Origin: Manduca sexta | Taxonomy: Eukaryota > Arthropoda > Insecta > Lepidoptera > Sphingidae | Length of the DNA: 64,000 bases | Assembly (NCBI RefSeq): GCF_014839805.1 | Contig: NC_051115.1 | Location: forward strand, 1,107,600 to 1,171,599 | Direction: 5' to 3' | In this document: positions 32,401 through 39,419 of the stretch, one piece after another | Layout of the letters: each line of letters begins with the position of its first letter | How positions within the stretch are numbered: position 1 is the first letter of the stretch | The notes under the pieces: model-generated | What the model saw: only the letters and a program-made list of their open reading frames with translations | Databases searched by the model: none | What the model was told of the DNA's origin: nothing | Translations under genes and position numbers: made by a program

Positions 32401-32798
32401 AAATTGCCGCGTCGACTGCAAGGTCGTCGGTGCGGCCCGTTGATTGACGCGTCACGGCGCAGCCCGCGGTGCGGCAGAACAGCGGGCCGCATAGAGCTTA
32501 TTAAACTACGGCGCCAACAGAATAGAAACAGAGATTCTCACTTCCGACGACCGCCCGTACTGCCTTCTATATTGTTTTCTAACGTTTTTCATTCGTTTTC
32601 CACAAATCATCTTTTTTGTTAGGTCATCTTAGTTCTACGTACGATTTAATGTTCCAGGAGAACAGAATTCTGATCCACCACATGCGGACGCATTCCGGCG
32701 AGCGGCCGTACGAATGCTCGCACTGCAGCAGCCGGTTCGCGCAGAAGTACGCGATGCAAAAGCACGAGAAGACCATACACGGGGGAAAAAAGAGCTAA
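17462..32798 (+). CDS. ZAD-C2H2 zinc-finger protein, gene 2 (complete)
   Basis: Complete paralogue of about 601 residues. Exons: 17462-17596, 17675-17791, 18426-19082, 19661-19860, 20010-20117, 23634-23849, 24402-24528, 25370-25474 and 32658-32798 (TAA). All introns are GT-AG and phases match genes 1, 3 and 4. The start is the ATG opening the ZAD (MCDIKG). The first two exons give the ZAD zinc pairs CHVC and CWEC. The linker exon carries a three-fold internal protein repeat and finger 1; ten further fingers follow, the last pair joined by a canonical SGERPY linker. An AATAAA at 32804-32809 lies six bases after the stop. The last intron (7.2 kb) contains a BEL/Pao retrotransposon in antisense. 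Probably a nuclear DNA-binding regulator; the target is unknown. Confidence 0.9.
17901..18063 (+). mobile_element. SINE S2, 5' part
   Basis: Forward copy with A-box-like TAGCCTAGTTG and the CCGAGACGAATGTCTGCAG head, cut short in the CCTGAAAAGTTCT region. Followed closely by repeat R2. In intron 2 of gene 2. Confidence 0.6.
18098..18398 (+). repeat. Interspersed repeat R2, copy 1
   Basis: About 300-bp repeat with GTGAGAGTCTGCCTGGGTAG at the left, CAGTGTAACTACTGGACATA in the middle and a GCTCGTCTC end. Other copies: 19113-19247, 24686-24955, 25165-25345, 25607-25880, 39186-39400, 44795-45062, 49112-49300 and 61616-61712, in both orientations. Probably a short retroposon; no coding. Confidence 0.6.
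18579..18776 (+). repeat. Coding tandem repeat in linker exon of gene 2
   Basis: Three in-frame units of 22, 23 and 21 codons, each starting KIN and containing EID followed by HTEI. They sit inside the acidic linker between ZAD and finger 1. Genes 1, 3 and 4 lack this repeat. Confidence 0.85.
19113..19512. repeat. R2 (reverse) fused to SINE S2 (forward)
   Basis: 19113-19247 is a reverse 3' part of R2 (GACGAGCTTGCCGTTCGCC). It passes directly into the GACTGCCGAGACGAATGTCC head of SINE S2, which runs to about 19512 and ends near ATACAGGGCCGG. The junction suggests a SINE landing in, or switching template with, R2. Confidence 0.55.
19513..19630 (-). repeat. Interspersed repeat R3, reverse copy
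   Basis: Reverse of the R3 body: CATAATTGTGTCGACTG and CAGTCGACATTCTATTAGAC are present. Ends about 30 bp before exon 19661 of gene 2. Confidence 0.5.
21301..21725. mobile_element. hAT-type MITE with 8-bp target duplication
   Basis: Inverted ends TAGTGTTGCC and GGCAACACTA, flanked on both sides by CTCCAGAC (21293-21300 and 21726-21733). The exact 8-bp duplication fits the hAT superfamily. 425 bp, non-autonomous. Confidence 0.85.
22620..22815 (+). pseudogene. RTE-like LINE 3' tail
   Basis: Encodes PPARWTDDLI and WKSLGEAY, the C-terminus typical of RTE-like LINEs in moths, followed by a 3' end GATGATGATAATGATG. 5'-truncated. Confidence 0.75.
23254..23519 (+). mobile_element. Helitron family H2, copy 1
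   Basis: Begins TATATAAAAATGAATCCCTA and ends GACGGGACAACGTCTGTCGG...CTAG at 23516-23519, followed by T. A shorter copy with the same ends is at 63827-63994. The GGGACAACGTC stretch resembles a terminal hairpin. No Rep/helicase. Confidence 0.7.
23850..24045. repeat. Minisatellite at a 5' splice site, gene 2
   Basis: About ten degenerate units of roughly 20 bp (CTCGTAGGCGAGTCTTTT type) begin at the donor of exon 23634-23849. The donor GTGAGTCT is itself a variant of the unit (GCGAGTCT). A minus-strand open frame rich in REKDS is an artefact. Confidence 0.8.
24541..24606. repeat. CA/CGCA microsatellite
   Basis: Imperfect CACA/CGCA run starting 13 bp after the donor at 24529 in gene 2. Minus-strand Cys/Val-rich frames over it are artefacts. 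Confidence 0.85.
24686..24955 (+). repeat. Interspersed repeat R2, forward copy
   Basis: Runs from CATATGTGAGAGTCCGCCTG to GGCTCGGCTCGTCATTTTAA. Intron of gene 2; it and 25165-25345 face each other in opposite orientation. Confidence 0.55.
24985..25164. repeat. GC-rich repeat piece (GGCGGCCTAAGACG)
   Basis: Contains GAGGCGGCCTAAGACGGAG and AACGTTTTTTACGATCTTATC. The first block resembles the repeat at 62710-62935. Lies between two oppositely oriented R2 copies. Confidence 0.35.
25165..25345 (-). repeat. Interspersed repeat R2, reverse copy
   Basis: Reverse of the R2 body (CATCCTGAGACATGAGATG to GGACCCTCACATATGAGACC). Ends 25 bp before the acceptor of exon 25370 in gene 2. Confidence 0.55.
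25607..25880 (+). repeat. Interspersed repeat R2, forward copy
   Basis: Forward R2 in the last intron of gene 2. Its A-rich tail lies next to the BEL/Pao insertion site. Confidence 0.55.
25899..26257 (-). repeat. BEL/Pao 3' LTR
   Basis: Starts TGTTATGGGG and ends GGCGCCAACA on the plus strand (TG...CA borders). Matches the right LTR throughout. Short open frames inside both LTRs are identical by descent and are not genes. Confidence 0.9.
26244..28934 (-). CDS. BEL/Pao pol, second part (RT end, RNase H, integrase)
   Basis: Open from the MITE border at 28934 to a stop at 26244. Contains the catalytic FYVDD of the reverse transcriptase (about 28855-28866), the RNase H-like region common to Pao elements (HIFTDASEAAYGACVY), an integrase zinc-binding segment (HAGPQALLYNVRDSYW...CVTCRRFRG), the integrase core with its catalytic aspartates (GVDYAGP, YSDNGRNF) and glutamate region (LWEAGVKSCK), and a C-terminal domain ending PLQDSTLEEGPSKAGG. 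No internal stops. It is in the same frame as the upstream part. Confidence 0.88.
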   Translation of the reverse strand, partial: CRCLKQLACENKDPEIKRVINQDFYVDDMITGHDNKETLLNNCLAISKLLQSGCFPLRKWMYNFDCNTTEVDLDLSSHLKSLTLGENVNAKTLGIGWHNSSDEFYFNSHYINTEQKITKRYIISIISQIFDPLGLLSPLIITAKIMLQKLWLLKLDWDDELPNDVTQVWHRFASSLPMLNTIKIPRHVVSSNPSYIELHIFTDASEAAYGACVYVRTVNTDSTVSCNLLCSKSKVAPLKPVSIPRLELCGALLGARLYDKVRESLHTEFRNVVFWCDSTIVLGWLRMTPNLLKTFVQNRVAEIHEITKEHPWRHVRTTDNPADIVSRGTRIEYLTSNHWLHGPSFLSEPNMDNNYEYNNSQLCQSENLPELKSKATISLNANVKLPQSLFPFSRFSQYNRMRRAAVYVLRFIFNTRHKNNRLSGAISVAELRNSELMLARLSQLESFGTELTSKLNTNTNNVNRVKGNLSNLNLFVDENKILRVGGRLANSLEFMYDKKHPILISSKHWFTVLLFRFEHQRLKHAGPQALLYNVRDSYWPVAGRNLARKIVHECVTCRRFRGKTLTPIMGNLPKDRITPSFPFLRCGVDYAGPVLILNRKGRGAKLIKGYICLFVCFVTRAVHLELVSDLSTDAYLLALKRFISRRGKPSDIYSDNGRNFVGLMTEFTKFISTCSADIVEYATTQNINFKFIPPYSPHFGGLWEAGVKSCKHHLLRSLGNSHLTFEELTTLLSQIEAILNSRPLSPMSSDPSDFEPLSPGHFLIGRPVTAPAVADYIDTPTLNLNRYQRIEKTRQHFWARWVREYISEMQIRTKWKTKKPDLKPNTLVVLKQDNIPPLKWSFGRILYTVPGKDGVSRTAVIKTASGIVRRSFSTICPLQDSTLEEGPSKAGGMLAP
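28935..29113. mobile_element. MITE family B, copy 2, inside BEL/Pao pol
   Basis: 179 bp with GGGGCCTTATTCT and AGAATAAGGGCCC ends, nearly identical to 1845-2021 and 48614-48792. Splits the reverse transcriptase between the APFL box and the FYVDD box. TCTA occurs on both outer sides and may be a 4-bp target duplication. Confidence 0.88.
29079..31751 (-). CDS. BEL/Pao gag, protease and first part of pol
   Basis: 890-codon frame from an ATG. In order: a gag-like domain (about 140-330, with FDGSCEDWLEYRDTF), CCHC-type knuckles (CLACNSNHPIYSC, CINCLRSGYTVNNC, CRLCNKKHNTLVH), an aspartic protease (ALLDSGSQRSFI) and the first half of the reverse transcriptase (LRVVFDASCPSS, ACADVEKMYRQC, VTYGTASAPFL). 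The final eight or so residues come from the inserted MITE, which supplies the stop. Confidence 0.88.
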   Translation of the reverse strand: MVLSGESPQKSTDTYDAIPRELIRKRGVLKGRLTKFTKFVNSLDSSVALTDQKREDLKLRIQGAANLFCEFNSVQSRIEECAPESDIDEQLTLRESFEDIYYNTVAIAECAYNFKSEPIINHDEGNNTKHTNSHIKMPTIRTPTFDGSCEDWLEYRDTFVSLVHSSKDISDIQKFHYLRSSLKGSAALVINSVQFSSDNYNVAWELLLNRFNNSRLLTQSHVKSLFTMNVLNKESPVLIKTLIDNVLKNLRALSILGEPTEHWDTLLIYLIVSKLDITTEREWEQKKGDLLSSKSDSKLNIQDLINFLKNRADMLESLQLSHGKQSNYKVIMHNNNKIHAHVTNTKPQQYCSYNQHKKLCLACNSNHPIYSCQKFHNLNLESKLSLIKKNNLCINCLRSGYTVNNCKLGSCRLCNKKHNTLVHNSDESTQSVSNHLKQPAATFSQVTDTHNTDNSIQTIQANKAHIEYDKHTTYSSSNQPVLLSIAEISVADSQNIYYKAHALLDSGSQRSFITQSLCNKLNIPLIQSTQEIRGVGNSVIHSTQSCQIKFKSHNHQFSTQIQCFVLPNITSTLPAITCARSIDIPNNIQLANPEFYKCHKIDLLLGADLFWDLLKTDRIRLSSGPILQDTHLGWIISGPVKNYLQNNHINCNFSQSIETHLRQFWELEELPRSGADKFTPEERACEELYVKTTTRGDDGRFSVRIPLKLSADKLGETFCTAKKRFLSLEKRLERDPNYKKLYTEFINEYISLGHMTRVEKYGNDHYFMPHHGVLREHSTTTKLRVVFDASCPSSTGISLNDLQMVGPPIQGDLVSILIRFRQHKYVACADVEKMYRQCLVDNDQRDLQLILWRNHSSEPLNIYRLNTVTYGTASAPFLRRALILYDSVNA
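32144..32160 (-). promoter_or_regulatory. Primer-binding site of BEL/Pao element
   Basis: Next to the 5' LTR, minus strand: TGGACCTTCGAGCCG, three bases from the LTR. It is complementary to what I recall as the 3' end of insect tRNA-Tyr, with a mismatch at the discriminator base. The tRNA assignment rests on memory of the consensus. Confidence 0.5.
32161..32519 (-). repeat. BEL/Pao 5' LTR
   Basis: Second 359-bp LTR with the same TG...CA borders; followed by GAATA. It ends 138 bp before the terminal exon of gene 2, so its promoter would fire away from that exon, back through the element. Confidence 0.9.
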
Positions 32799-32955
32799 CG
32801 AGTAATAAATATACTGATTTATATTGCGTTTTATTTATGACACACAAAGAAAAACATGCGCACGCAGCACGCGTACACAAGGGAGGGTAGGGAGGGGCAG
32901 CTATCCCTCCTAGAGTTTCTAATAGAGTTAAAAAACGAAAGCAACTAAGGTCCTA

Positions 32956-33227
32956 CCCCCTTATTCATACACTTTTTTTATCTAAGGACGGAATAAAGCT
33001 GTGATAACAAGTCTGTTCTTCAGTGCTGACGGCATGGTAGCCTTCGCAGTGCGTAGACATAGGGCCGTTGTGATTGGCTAATATTGAGATACAACTTGAA
33101 TCTAATTGGCTGTCAGATAAACAAAGCTGAACAAACAGCAAGCTGTCAGATAAACTACGCTAAGAAACAGACTTGTTATCACAGCAATGCTCCGTCCTTC
33201 GATAAAAAACGTCTATGAATAAGGGGG
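32956..33227. mobile_element. Fold-back element, family F, copy 2
   Basis: CCCCCTTATTCATACAC at the left and GTCTATGAATAAGGGGG at the right, with AACAAGTCTG/CAGACTTGTT inner arms. About 270 bp, 160 bp after the stop of gene 2. Confidence 0.8.
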
Positions 33228-33689
33228 ATGATAGTCTTTGATTTGATTTGCTTGATCGATCATTCCCGTTCGCCGAAACTCGAATGAATTCACCAATTCT
33301 ATTCCTAATATTCCGTACACTCAATTACCCTCTGCTCTATGTTATTGTTAAAGCGGGAGAGGGACAGTGGGGGAGGAACATGTGCTCTCGACTTTACCTA
33401 CAATTCATACTTTTCTTATTCTCCATATCAACTTGCTCCCCCTGGGCCATCGGGTGACGCTCTTGCGCGTACATTGATGCATTTTATTCCCAAAAGGGTG
33501 AGAAGAGTGTAATTAGTACATCAACTTTTTGTTATTTATATTCCGATAACATAAAATAATAGGAAAAAGCCCTTCTGTGAAAATTGCGTTGAAATAGGGG
33601 ACCGTCCTGTGTTTGATTTTGTACATTATTCTAATGTAATGATTAATAATACGAAAAAGAAACCCTCCTGCGAAAACTGCATTAAAATT

Positions 33690-34175
33690 GGTTAAAAAAT
33701 GAGCCAGTAATTCATATTTCAAATATTACTATGTTCTGTTTCTAGTTCTATTTCTACTCTTTTCAGTTTCTACTTGTCTATTTCTACTCTTTTCTGTTTC
33801 TTGTTACTTACCTCTTCTACCGAAATTGAAAGACTTATAACTTGTTAATTTTTTACCGGATTTAAATAATTCTTTCTGTGTTATAATTTATATAACGTAA
33901 ATATTTGATAATAATAAAGAACAAAAATGAGTCCGGTCCCCTATTAGGTAGTAACTTATATTTCAAATATAGTAATGTGCAGGAGTTACCGCGTGAAGGA
34001 AATATCGCTTCATCTCTTTCTTTCGCACGCATCGCAATCCCGATGACGTCATATAGTACTGCTTTTCTTGTTTCTTAAACCCTTTGCACCGAAATTCAGT
34101 CTTAAAACTTGATTGGTTTTTTACTGAATTTTAAAGTCTTGTGTTAAAATTTAATAAAATAAATATTTGATAAAA
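33690..34175. repeat. Diverged direct duplication
   Basis: Two imperfect copies, about 33690-33935 and 33945-34175, share ATATTTCAAATATTACTATGT / ATATTTCAAATATAGTAATGT, ACCGAAATT and AAATATTTGATAA blocks. AT-rich and non-coding. Confidence 0.5.
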
Positions 34176-34264
34176 TAGTGGTTAAAACTAAGTCAAATAT
34201 CCCATGATTGGTACTTGAGTGTAAACATGGGTCTTGGAAAATAATTGAACTTGAAAACATATGT

Positions 34265-34455
34265 TGCAACTTCAAATAGTATCAACAGATGGCGCCACAA
34301 CGAAAGTAGATCGCGCTATCGTTTACACGACCCCACGAGTACATATACCCAGCGCTGACGCCATCAATTCGTTTATGGGTGATTAAGGTGATCACTACTT
34401 ACCATCAGGTATTTTTGCAAGTGACCTCGCATGCGCAGCATGTATGAGGAACTTT
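34265..34455. repeat. Repeat R4, left member of inverted pair
   Basis: Contains GATGGCGCCACAACGAAAGT and CATACTGCTGCGCATGCG (the latter in reverse). The same sequence occurs inverted at 38330-38515, 4 kb away. A more diverged piece is at about 37015-37085. Confidence 0.6.
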
Positions 34456-34805
34456 ATCAAACTAGTAACATGAATGCATCGATAAATATGTAGGGTTAAC
34501 CAATGACGTTTTACAAATAGACGCGTCGCGGCGTCATACACTAACCAAATGGCACATAGAAACGGCGCACTATTTGCTATATTGACGTACCTGTACATAT
34601 AATTACAAATTGGCTCGAAGAAGGAATAAAAAGATGCAGCATACATTCGTTGGAAAAGGATATATATACATCGACAGTTACCTAACAACGTTAGTGCCGC
34701 ACGCTCCATGGCCGTCAAGTCGGGCAATTACCGTACTTTCGTCTTGCCAGTATTGAGCTCGGACAACGTATCTATGTAATAAAAACATCTTAGGGCATAT
34801 AAACA

Positions 34806-35062
34806 TATAATAATAATAATAATATCAGCCCTGTATTGTATACTTGCCCACTGCTGAGCACGGGCCTCCTCTACTACTGAGAGGGATTAGGCCTTAGTCC
34901 TCCACGCTGGCCTAGTGCGGATTGGTAGACTTCACACACCCTCGAAATTCCTATAGAGAACTTTTCAGGTATGCAGGTTTCCTCACGATGTTTTCCTTCA
35001 CTGTTAAAGTAAGCGATAATTCACAAAGAATACACACATAGTTTTTTAGAAATATCAGAGGT
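34806..35062 (-). mobile_element. SINE S2, reverse
   Basis: ATAATAATAATAATATCAGC tail at the left, then CTCCTCTACTACTGAGAGGG and GAATACACACATAG. The tRNA head is replaced by repeat R5 at about 35065. Confidence 0.7.
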
Positions 35063-35065
35063 GAA

Positions 35066-35370
35066 CATATAAACTACGTACTAGATCTGGCGTTCTGTAC
35101 ACTCACTGCTGTATTGCAATCCCTACATCTGACTTTAGTATGATTTCAACATTGATAGCGTGTTATGGTTATGTACGGAGTGACACTCATAATGTAAGAA
35201 CTCGAGTCTAAGTGTAAACCTGAATGTGAATAAAAAATAAGTAAAACTATTTGTTGTTTAAATGAATAGGTTGTAACAGTGACATTTTGGTTGCCATTTT
35301 AGTTCAGATTTTGAACGAATAATTTATACGGACATTCGTGTCTATAGAATATACGCCAATGCATCAAAAT
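35066..35370 (+). repeat. Interspersed repeat R5, forward copy
   Basis: Matches 5988-6320 (CTACGTACTAGATCTGGCGT to CTATAGAATATACGCCAATG). Directly abuts the SINE on its left. Confidence 0.55.
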
Positions 35371-35639
35371 CGGTTCACCCAGTCAAAAGTTCTGAGGTAA
35401 AAAACATTAAAAAAAAACAGACGAATTGAGAACCTCCTTTTTTGAAGTCGATTAAAAATAAAAAAAAAATCAAAAAAAATAATACCGCCTTCAAAACAAC
35501 CAAAAAATAATTTAACATTACCTTTATACTCGCTACCAATTTTGGAGTCGGTGACTTATTAAAATTGCTAATTAAGTTAAATAAGTGCATGAACAAATGT
35601 ACGGAAACAATGTTCTATGTTGAGAAGCTCCTTTTTCGC

Positions 35640-36548
35640 ACTTAGCCCGTAGTAGGTCAGGCCGTTGTGCGTGGGATGCCGACTATGGGTCAAGGCAGCC
35701 CAACTCCTTCCAGAAGCGCAGGATTTTCCTGGTTCCTCCACAGACTTATCGGAGTGACCCCGGTGTACCGAGGATTTCAGCCCGTTGTGCAGCTACTCCT
35801 CCACATTCCAGGATAACTTGGGAGGCTGTTTCGTCATCCGACAGACATCTCCTGCAAAGGGGGCTGTCGGTGATACCTAAAACATATGTGTTTGTTTAAA
35901 GGGCAGTCGAGACGAATGTCCACAGGTTCAAATCCCAAGGGCACACACCTCTAACTTTCTAAAAAATTATGTGTGTTTCCTTTGTGAATTATCGCTTGCT
36001 TTAACTGTGAAGGAAAACATCGTGAGGAAACTTGCATACCTGAGAAATTCTCTATAGGAATTTTCGAGGGTGTGTGAAGTCTACCAATCCGCACTAGGCT
36101 AGCGTGGTGGACTAAGACCTAATCCCCTCTCAGTAGTAGAGGAGGCCCGTGCCCAACAGTGGGACAGTATATAATACAGGTCTGTTATTATTATCATTAT
36201 TATTAAAGGGCAGTGTCCGGTGATTGTACCCACCATTTTGCGTAGAGAGGCTCTGTGGAGAGACAGAAGGCGCTTCGTCAGACGTTGATCCGGGTGTGGC
36301 TCTACTTCCCGCGACTGTCTGCATGCATTATTACCTGTCTATTGATCTGCATGTTGTTCTTGTGTTCTTTGTCGCAGCCATGATGTTATCTGGTTGAAAG
36401 GTAGTGGTACTGCTGGAATGGGTCCAACTACTACCTGACTCGACCCTCTTTTGGCCAGATCATCTGCTGCGTCGTTACCTGAAAAGCCACTATGCCCTTT
36501 AATCCATTGTAAGGGAACTACATTATTAGTATATTTATTAGGCATCAT
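35640..36548 (-). pseudogene. LINE RNase H and C-terminal fragment, split by a SINE
   Basis: Minus strand 36548-36345 encodes an RNase H end (LQWIKGHSGFSGNDAADDLA), as in I/R1-type LINEs. Minus strand 35880-35640 encodes the downstream Cys-rich tail (CRRCLSDDETAS). SINE S2 at 35897-36200 lies between them. No RT domain is left. Confidence 0.65.
35897..36200 (+). mobile_element. SINE S2, forward
   Basis: CGAGACGAATGTCCACAGG, B box GGTTCAAATCCC, and an end GGACAGTATATAATACAGG followed by ATTATTATC. Nested in the LINE fragment. Confidence 0.75.
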
Positions 36549-36562
36549 AGGTAACCAGTATA

Positions 36563-36810
36563 CTGCCGTGCTAAGCGCAAAAGCGATATGTCAGGGAAAC
36601 CTTATTTCGAGATAATCGAAGTTTTGTAAATATAGTTTTATGGTTAAGTAAAACTAAGATAGAGAATCTCTTGTAAGGTTTTTTTACAAGTTCTAAACAA
36701 GATATCGTTATTTAGGTAAGTTTTTTGGATGGGTATTTCTTCAAGCTATCCGACGCCATAAAAATCAAAAGTTTGATTGTTTTTGAGATACCGCTTTTGA
36801 AGCACGGCAG
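36563..36810. mobile_element. MITE family A, copy 2
   Basis: CTGCCGTGCTAAGC at the left and GAAGCACGGCAG at the right; interior in reverse orientation to copy 1 (91-304). 248 bp, non-coding. Confidence 0.7.
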
Positions 36811-37134
36811 AATACGTTAGGACAATATTTTTTTTGGTTTTTGTTTATATTCAATTTTATACTCTACAATTTACAAAGCACCTCATACGCGGAGAACGCG
36901 CGAGACACTTACAAAAATGAAGCGTTATCTTGATCGCTCAAGATCTATTGACGTATATTCTATCGCATACTGTACGTAGTACATATATATCGAACTTTTG
37001 CAATAAATTGAATGGTATATGTACCCGCGGAGACGTGTAAACCATACCGCGATGTATTTTTATTATGGCGACATCTATCGGCGGTTTTTGTAGTTGAACT
37101 GCAATGACGAACTTGAGCGATTGCGGAGTTGCAA

Positions 37135-37315
37135 GTGTAATGGACTGCTGAGAGGAATGTTCGCAGATTTAAAACCGAAACGCATTAATGACTTTTCTAT
37201 AGTTATGTGTAAATTATTGCTTGCTTTAATGAAGGAAAACATCGTGCGGTAACCTGCATACCTGAGAAGTTCTGTATATGAATTTTGATAGCATGTGAAG
37301 TCTACATTTCACCAG
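37135..37315 (+). mobile_element. SINE S2, truncated
   Basis: AGGAATGTTCGCAGATTTAAA head and GAAGGAAAACATCGTGCGG body; ends before the GTGGTGGACTAAGG part. Confidence 0.5.
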
Positions 37316-37374
37316 ATCTGTACTGGTCTACTATCCTCGACTGTGTTTTAAAATCATAATATCTTGCATGAGGG

Positions 37375-37580
37375 CAATCATCATCATCTGCCACATAAAG
37401 TCCACTGCTGAAAATAGGCAAAGCCTCGCCCAAAGATTTCCAGACCTGTCGAAAGCGGCCTGCATCAAATATGTTACTGCGATCTTCATCAAGTCGTCCG
37501 TCCACTTTGCAGGTGGACATCCAACGCTGAGCTTGCCGGTACGTGGTCTCCACTCGAGAATTATTTGCCCCATCTGCTGT
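37375..37580 (-). pseudogene. RTE-like LINE 3' tail
   Basis: Minus strand encodes EWRPRTGKLSVG and ARWTDDL-type KWTDDLMKIA, then a 3' end with a GATGATG run. 5'-truncated copy related to 22620-22815. Confidence 0.75.
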
Positions 37581-37599
37581 CACTTCGCTTGCTAAGGCG

Positions 37600-37845
37600 C
37601 CGTTCAAGTATTACGTAACGCAATTTTTGAACATTTTTGACACCCCCCCCCCCCTTTGTAACGCGTCGCAACGTATTCCTGCACCCCCCCCCCTCCCAAA
37701 GTTATGTAACTCTACATTTACAATTTTTTTCTCATTTTCACAATTATTTTACGCAAAATACCAGAAATTCGTTAAAATACCTTTGTTATTCTTTTAAAAG
37801 AAAAAAGCAATGTTACATAACGTTTTGTGCGAACAAAATTGCGCG
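37600..37845. mobile_element. MITE with GCCGTTCAAG end, partial
   Basis: GGCGCCGTTCAAGTATTACG left end as in 4450-4763, then two poly-C runs. The right inverted end is missing or degraded. Confidence 0.5.
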
Positions 37846-38329
37846 CCTTTAGGTTGCCCGATTTCCGAGTTGTGCTCGCTAAAGCGATCACGGTCTCACC
37901 CAAGTCCGGCGCGTAAGTATAAGCCGACATTAGGAAGGCTTATAAGCATGTTTCTTATTAATATATTTTTTTTACCCTGCCACGTTTTTTAGCCTGGCAA
38001 GGCTGGCTTTTACAAACACACCGGACTTTCAGGTGAGTGCTTTAGGCACTCGAAACCATTAAAAACATCAAGTGACCATATGCTGAAGGCGACCCTCTAA
38101 AGGGTCATGACCTCGTCTCAGGACCGCCACTGAGAAAGAATGAGGAGACATCAACGATTAGTCCGAACATATCCATACGCTATCAATGTTGAAATCATAC
38201 TAAAGTCAAGTGTAGGGATTGCAATACAGTAGAGTAAGTACTAGTGAGTGTACAGAATGCCAGATCTAGTACGTAGTAGGTTGACCCTAGATATATTTAT
38301 CCATTCAACTTTTTTTTAGTTTAATAAAG

Positions 38330-38515
38330 TTCCTCATACATGCTGCGCATGCGAGGTCACTTGCAAAAATACCTGATGGTAAGTAGTGATCACCTTAATC
38401 ACCCATAAACGAATTGATAGTGGCAGCGCTGGGTATATGTACTCGCGGGGTCGTGTAAACGATAGCGCGATCTACTTTCGTTGTGGCGCCATCTGTTGAT
38501 ACTATTTGAATTTGA
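38330..38515. repeat. Repeat R4, right member of inverted pair
   Basis: Inverted relative to 34265-34455: CATGCTGCGCATGCGAGGTC and CTTTCGTTGTGGCGCCATCT. Ends about 65 bp before an hAT MITE. Confidence 0.6.
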
Positions 38516-38585
38516 ATGTTTGGGTGGAGTATCTCCATTGGTGCAGTGGAAGCTGTTAGAATTTTTAGTTTTTGAACATCTAGTG

Positions 38586-38933
38586 CAGAGGTTCCCAAAT
38601 ATTTATTTCTCATAGATCCCTTTCAAAATTTTGCTGGTTCTTTTTTTTTTGGTTTCGCAGAGAAAGTGCATTACAACTAATGCCCAGCCATCACTGGTGT
38701 CTGGACAGTTATGTTGGGGTCACCGTGCCTTACGACCCCTATCAATATTATCTGCCTATATTGATAGGTGAAGTCAAGCCAATATTATAGTTCCATACTA
38801 TCAAACCAGAATAATTTAGTGGACCCCCACATACGAATTGAGGTCCCAAAATTTTTGGTCACGCTAACCTCGACCCCCATCAAGTCTCCCGTGGACCCCT
38901 TGGGCCCCACCTAGACCACTTTGGGAACCAATC
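38586..38933. mobile_element. hAT-type MITE with 8-bp target duplication
   Basis: CAGAGGTTCCCAAA at the left and TTTGGGAACCAATC at the right, flanked by ATCTAGTG at 38578-38585 and 38934-38941. 348 bp, no transposase. Ends resemble hAT consensus ends. Confidence 0.88.
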
Positions 38934-39185
38934 ATCTAGTGTGTAAGTAGTACGAAAATTTAAATGATAATTAGCAATATATTGGACACACCATTCCATT
39001 AGTATTATTGTCTGACCAGAAAAATTAAAAACCTCGCCATTTCATGGTTAAATATGTCGGAATTCTATAACTAATCAATACTATTATATAAAGCAGAAGA
39101 GTGTTAAAGGTCCAGCCATCTGTGGTCATTAATTATAATTACGTTATTTTTTTCAAAAATGGGCTCACACTTTCATAAATAGTGT

Positions 39186-39400
39186 TGCTGTGTGTAGTCA
39201 CTGTTGTGTTCCTTGAAAAACATTGCAGCCAGTGTAACTACTGGACATAATAAGACAACATCTCATGTCTCAGGATGGCGAGCGCAGTGGAATACCAAAC
39301 AATACTTTGTAATTCAAAGTGTTGGATGGTGTTTCTACTGTTTATGGGCGGTCGTATCCCTTACTATCAGACGAACGGCAAGCTTGTCTCGTCATGAAAA
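39186..39400 (+). repeat. Interspersed repeat R2, forward copy
   Basis: GTGTAGTCACTGTTGTGTTC to AAGCTTGTCTCGTCATGAAA. Directly precedes the Tc1/mariner-like element. Confidence 0.55.
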
Positions 39401-39419
39401 ACAAAAGAAAAAATGGCTA

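Larger units (their letters stand above)
25899..32519 (-). mobile_element. BEL/Pao LTR retrotransposon, antisense in gene 2
   Basis: 6.6-kb element with 359-bp LTRs at 25899-26257 and 32161-32519, which I could not tell apart by eye, and a 5-bp target duplication GAATA at 25894-25898 and 32520-32524. Transcribed on the minus strand: 5' LTR on the right, tRNA-primed binding site beside it, one gag-pol frame, a short purine-rich tract TGCCCCCCGCCTT (shown on +, 26258 on) next to the 3' LTR. The frame is broken only by a 180-bp MITE. LTR identity implies a recent insertion. Confidence 0.92.
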
